A stretch of DNA of 64,000 bases from Chitinophaga horti (GTDB lineage: Bacteria > Bacteroidota > Bacteroidia > Chitinophagales > Chitinophagaceae), in contig NZ_CP107006.1 in assembly GCF_022867795.2 (NCBI RefSeq), positions 4,092,001 through 4,156,000 on the forward strand. Reading direction: 5' to 3'. The translations under genes and the position numbers were made by a program. This document shows positions 61,657 to 64,000 of this stretch, piece by piece. The notes beneath the pieces are model-generated. The model was not told where the DNA came from. It was given only the letters and a program-made list of their open reading frames with translations, and searched no databases. How positions within the stretch are numbered: the stretch's first letter is position 1; every line of letters starts with the position of its first letter.

Positions 61657-62694
61657 TTAGGGGCCAAACCTTTTGCTCGACTGCCGGCAAATCAGGGCGG
61701 GCTCCAGCACCAGCTTTTGTGGCTGGCCGTTGGGACTATGCCCCTTCCGCTGGATGTCGAAAAAAAGTTTGGCGGCCTCTTCCCCCATTACTACCGTTTG
61801 TTGATTCACGGTGCTGAGCGAGGGCGTGAGGTATTCGCCGAAGGCCTCGTTGGCAAAGCCAATCAAGGCAATCTCCTCCGGCATTTTTTTACCTGCGCTT
61901 TTAATGGCCTGCATGGCCCCAAGCGCAGTAAAGTCCTCCACGGCGAAAACACCATCCGGTACGTTGGTACCGGCCAGGAGGCGGTTCATACATTCGCGGC
62001 CTGATTCGATGCTCACTTTCCCGTACACAATCAAATCATCGTCCAACGCGATGTTGTGTACGTTCAGCGCATCGATGTAGCCTTTCAGGCGCTGATTAAA
62101 GATGTTCACATGTTGCTGTCCGCCGATATGGGCAATACGGCGGCAGCCTTGTTCAATAAGATGTCTAGTCGCATCAAACGCGCCCCGGTAGTCGTTGACT
62201 ACTACGGATGAAACGCCCAGGCTATCGCTGGCACGATCGAACAATACCAGCGGAATGCCGCGTCGCTTCAACTCCGAGTAGTGATCAAGGTTGATGGTTT
62301 CTTTGGAAATAGATGCCAGTACACCATCCACCTGTGATTGTAAAAAGGTTTGTACTCCTTTCTTCTCGCTTTCATATAACTCGTTACTCTGGTAAATGAG
62401 CACGTTATAACCATTAATGTTCGCCACCTTTTCAATCCCATGAATCACTGAGCCAAAAAAGCTGATCTCCGCACTGGGAATGATCACCCCGATGATGTAA
62501 GACCTGCCCAACCGCAGCGATGAGGCGATACGGTTGGGCCGGTAATTCAGTTTTTCCGCCGTTTCCCGTACAATCTTTTTAGTCGCCTCTTTGATGGCGG
62601 GGTGATTGTGCAGGGCGCGCGAAACGGTTGCCGCGGTGATATTCAACGCTCTCGCTATATCTTCTATCGTCGTTTTGGATATACTTTGGCTCAT
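61657..62694 (-). CDS. LacI family transcriptional regulator
   Basis: 345 residues. The N-terminal LacI HTH (about 6-30, TIEDIARALNITAATVSRAL) with hinge helix NYRPNRIASSLR, and a periplasmic-binding-protein-like sensor domain (about 60-330, GVIIPSAEISFFGSVIHGIE, FDATRHLIEQGCRRIAHIGG). It should respond to a sugar or related effector. It lies 23 bp downstream of the GtaA-like gene on the same strand and probably controls that operon, whose other genes lie beyond the right edge. Confidence 0.95.
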   Translation of the reverse strand: MSQSISKTTIEDIARALNITAATVSRALHNHPAIKEATKKIVRETAEKLNYRPNRIASSLRLGRSYIIGVIIPSAEISFFGSVIHGIEKVANINGYNVLIYQSNELYESEKKGVQTFLQSQVDGVLASISKETINLDHYSELKRRGIPLVLFDRASDSLGVSSVVVNDYRGAFDATRHLIEQGCRRIAHIGGQQHVNIFNQRLKGYIDALNVHNIALDDDLIVYGKVSIESGRECMNRLLAGTNVPDGVFAVEDFTALGAMQAIKSAGKKMPEEIALIGFANEAFGEYLTPSLSTVNQQTVVMGEEAAKLFFDIQRKGHSPNGQPQKLVLEPALICRQSSKRFGP

Positions 62695-62717
62695 CGGGGC
62701 AAAATTGATGAAAGGCG

Positions 62718-64000
62718 CTACTTGAGCTTATTTTCCAACACTTTGATAAAATAGCCGCCCACCACGCTGCGCGCCTGGAAGCCGACCTGTTTACCATTCG
62801 TTGTTTCGTGCCAGTCGCTCAAAGGCACGCGGCTGCTCGTTTCCAGTGCATACTTATACATTGGGTCCACCAGTGCATCAAATTCATTCTTTTTATCGGT
62901 GAGCACGGCGGTCCAAACAATCCAGTCAGATTTGGTATACGTTTTACGGCTGTCCAGCGGCAGACCGTATTGTTGTTGTTTGGTCAGGTAGTACTTAATT
63001 TCCTTCTCGTACACCGATTGTGGGAACAGGCCCATATGCAGCACCTTATCCCACACGAGGTTGTACTTCTGGCTCCAGGTGCCTTTTCCATCGAATGTGA
63101 GCGCATAGTGATCACCATCGTCGGCCATCGCCATCCATTTCGTAACCATTTCTTTTGTCATAGCGGTATACTTATCTGCCGTAGCCGTTTCGCCCAGCTG
63201 ACGCGCCATTTGCGCATAACCGCCAAGTGCCACGATGGCTTTTACAGACAGATTCGCGTTACGCGCCAGGTGACCGGCAAAGTCGTCGGTACACAGCTGG
63301 TTCGCCGGATCTAAACCTTCTTTGGAAAGATATTCCGCCCAGGTAGTAAGCGTTTTCCAGTGCTGCTTCGCATAATCGGCTTTACCTTCTGCCTTTACGA
63401 TAGCGGCGGTAAGGATGATCATATTGCCACACTCTTCCACCGGCATATCTTCACCATAAGTCTGGCCATTGGCGAGTGGATAAGTGCCAAGATCATGTGC
63501 AGCGAATGGTTTGGTCCATTTACCGCTTTCGCTGTAATAGAAGATACCGTTAAGCATTCCTTTCAGCAACTCCGGGTTGTATACGAGGTACAACGGCGCA
63601 GAAGGATAAGTTACATCCACCGTATTAATGGAACCATTGCTGAAGTTTTCTTTGGAGAAAAACAATGTTTCACCTTCCGGACTTTTCAGCAGTTTGTGCG
63701 CAGAAATGCTCTGGCGGTAAGACAGCTCACAGAGTTTAGCGTATTTCTCGCCGCCCGCCTGCAAGGCATCTTCCCGTAATTGTTTATTAAACGCCTCGCA
63801 TTTGGCAATAACACTTTGATAATCCTTCGCCGCAGCTGCCAGTTCGTTTTCGATCGTCGTTGGCTGACCGAGCGTCCACCAGGCTTTCAGGTTTTTACCG
63901 AAGTACTGTACGCTGTAAATGTCATCGTAGCCTACCAGGAACGTTTGCTCTTTCGCCTCGTTGCTCACCTTTCCCAGGGAAGCTACGGTGCTGAGCATCA
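62718..64000 (-). CDS. Glutaminase A-like (GtaA family) protein, N-terminus beyond the window
   Basis: At least 427 codons; the frame is open at the right edge, so the ATG at 63998 is probably internal. The visible part matches the C-terminal half of the GtaA/DUF4965-DUF1793 group: [46 protein letters not shown] and a helical (alpha/alpha)6-type repeat to [21 protein letters not shown]. The family is annotated as glutaminase but in Bacteroidota is often near carbohydrate genes, and the DLGTYP and EECGNM motifs resemble glycoside-hydrolase-like barrels. The LacI gene downstream supports a sugar-related role. Confidence 0.88.
   Translation of the reverse strand, partial: MLSTVASLGKVSNEAKEQTFLVGYDDIYSVQYFGKNLKAWWTLGQPTTIENELAAAAKDYQSVIAKCEAFNKQLREDALQAGGEKYAKLCELSYRQSISAHKLLKSPEGETLFFSKENFSNGSINTVDVTYPSAPLYLVYNPELLKGMLNGIFYYSESGKWTKPFAAHDLGTYPLANGQTYGEDMPVEECGNMIILTAAIVKAEGKADYAKQHWKTLTTWAEYLSKEGLDPANQLCTDDFAGHLARNANLSVKAIVALGGYAQMARQLGETATADKYTAMTKEMVTKWMAMADDGDHYALTFDGKGTWSQKYNLVWDKVLHMGLFPQSVYEKEIKYYLTKQQQYGLPLDSRKTYTKSDWIVWTAVLTDKKNEFDALVDPMYKYALETSSRVPLSDWHETTNGKQVGFQARSVVGGYFIKVLENKLK

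Overview
The window looks like a chromosome segment of a Bacteroidota bacterium, most likely Chitinophagaceae (Chitinophaga-like). The evidence is two SusC/SusD loci each led by an ECF sigma/FecR pair, a secreted enzyme with a C-terminal type IX secretion (Por) sorting domain, TlpA proteins with DUF4369-like N-termini, and promoters that fit the Bacteroidota pattern TTTG...TAnnTTTG. No plasmid or phage backbone, IS transposase or CRISPR array was seen.

Layout. 1-5000: a nitrilase-fold enzyme cut by the left edge, AraC and Crp/Fnr regulators, a YiaA-type membrane protein and a damaged DUF5694/TraB-like gene. 5107-6345: a ZU5-like lipoprotein. 6540-15766 (minus): a complete polysaccharide utilisation locus, ECF sigma - FecR - SusC - SusD - SusE - GH76 (predicted alpha-1,6-mannanase). 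16099-19831: a tandem trypsin-like/PDZ protease, a TlpA thioredoxin and an SDR. 20034-26197 (plus): DeoR regulator, SSS symporter, MurQ etherase and a FAD/Fe-S dehydrogenase, which together fit MurNAc catabolism with oxidation of the released D-lactate. 26199-27256: GluQRS beside tRNA-Asp(GTC), whose queuosine GluQRS modifies in other bacteria. 27260-31660: accessory region with a YhcG nuclease, lineage-specific proteins, decayed fragments, palindromes and short tandem repeats. 31711-36366: a LytS/LytTR two-component system followed by three transcription units (DoxX; P460/haem-binding protein plus lipoprotein; DUF1223) that carry the same two-box operator at exactly the same distance from their -7 elements. 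36465-44426: a TlpA protein and a second sigma/FecR/SusC/SusD locus without a linked enzyme. 44485-56243: ABC-F ATPase, OmpA lipoprotein, a frameshifted multidomain GH128 enzyme, a PhyH dioxygenase with tandem copies of its own 3' end, a DUF1801 protein, a MacB/FtsX permease and an ABM protein. 56312-64000: a BtuB-like receptor, three paralogous small secreted proteins with conserved leaders, a second nitrilase, an MBL hydrolase, a LacI regulator and a GtaA-like protein cut by the right edge.

Together, GH76 (alpha-mannan), GH128 (beta-1,3-glucan) and MurNAc recycling suggest a saprophyte feeding on fungal and bacterial cell walls. The best candidate for an undescribed system is the LytTR-linked regulon at 31711-36366: three unrelated promoters each have two TGTCCG-like boxes 21 bp apart, the proximal box lying 40 bp from the -7 element. 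Other strong candidates are an in-frame A AAA AAG slippery site at 29288-29294, a family of three short secreted proteins with a shared leader, and helically phased repeats at 31284-31415. Starts were revised from the longest open frame where signal peptides, domain edges or promoters required it.
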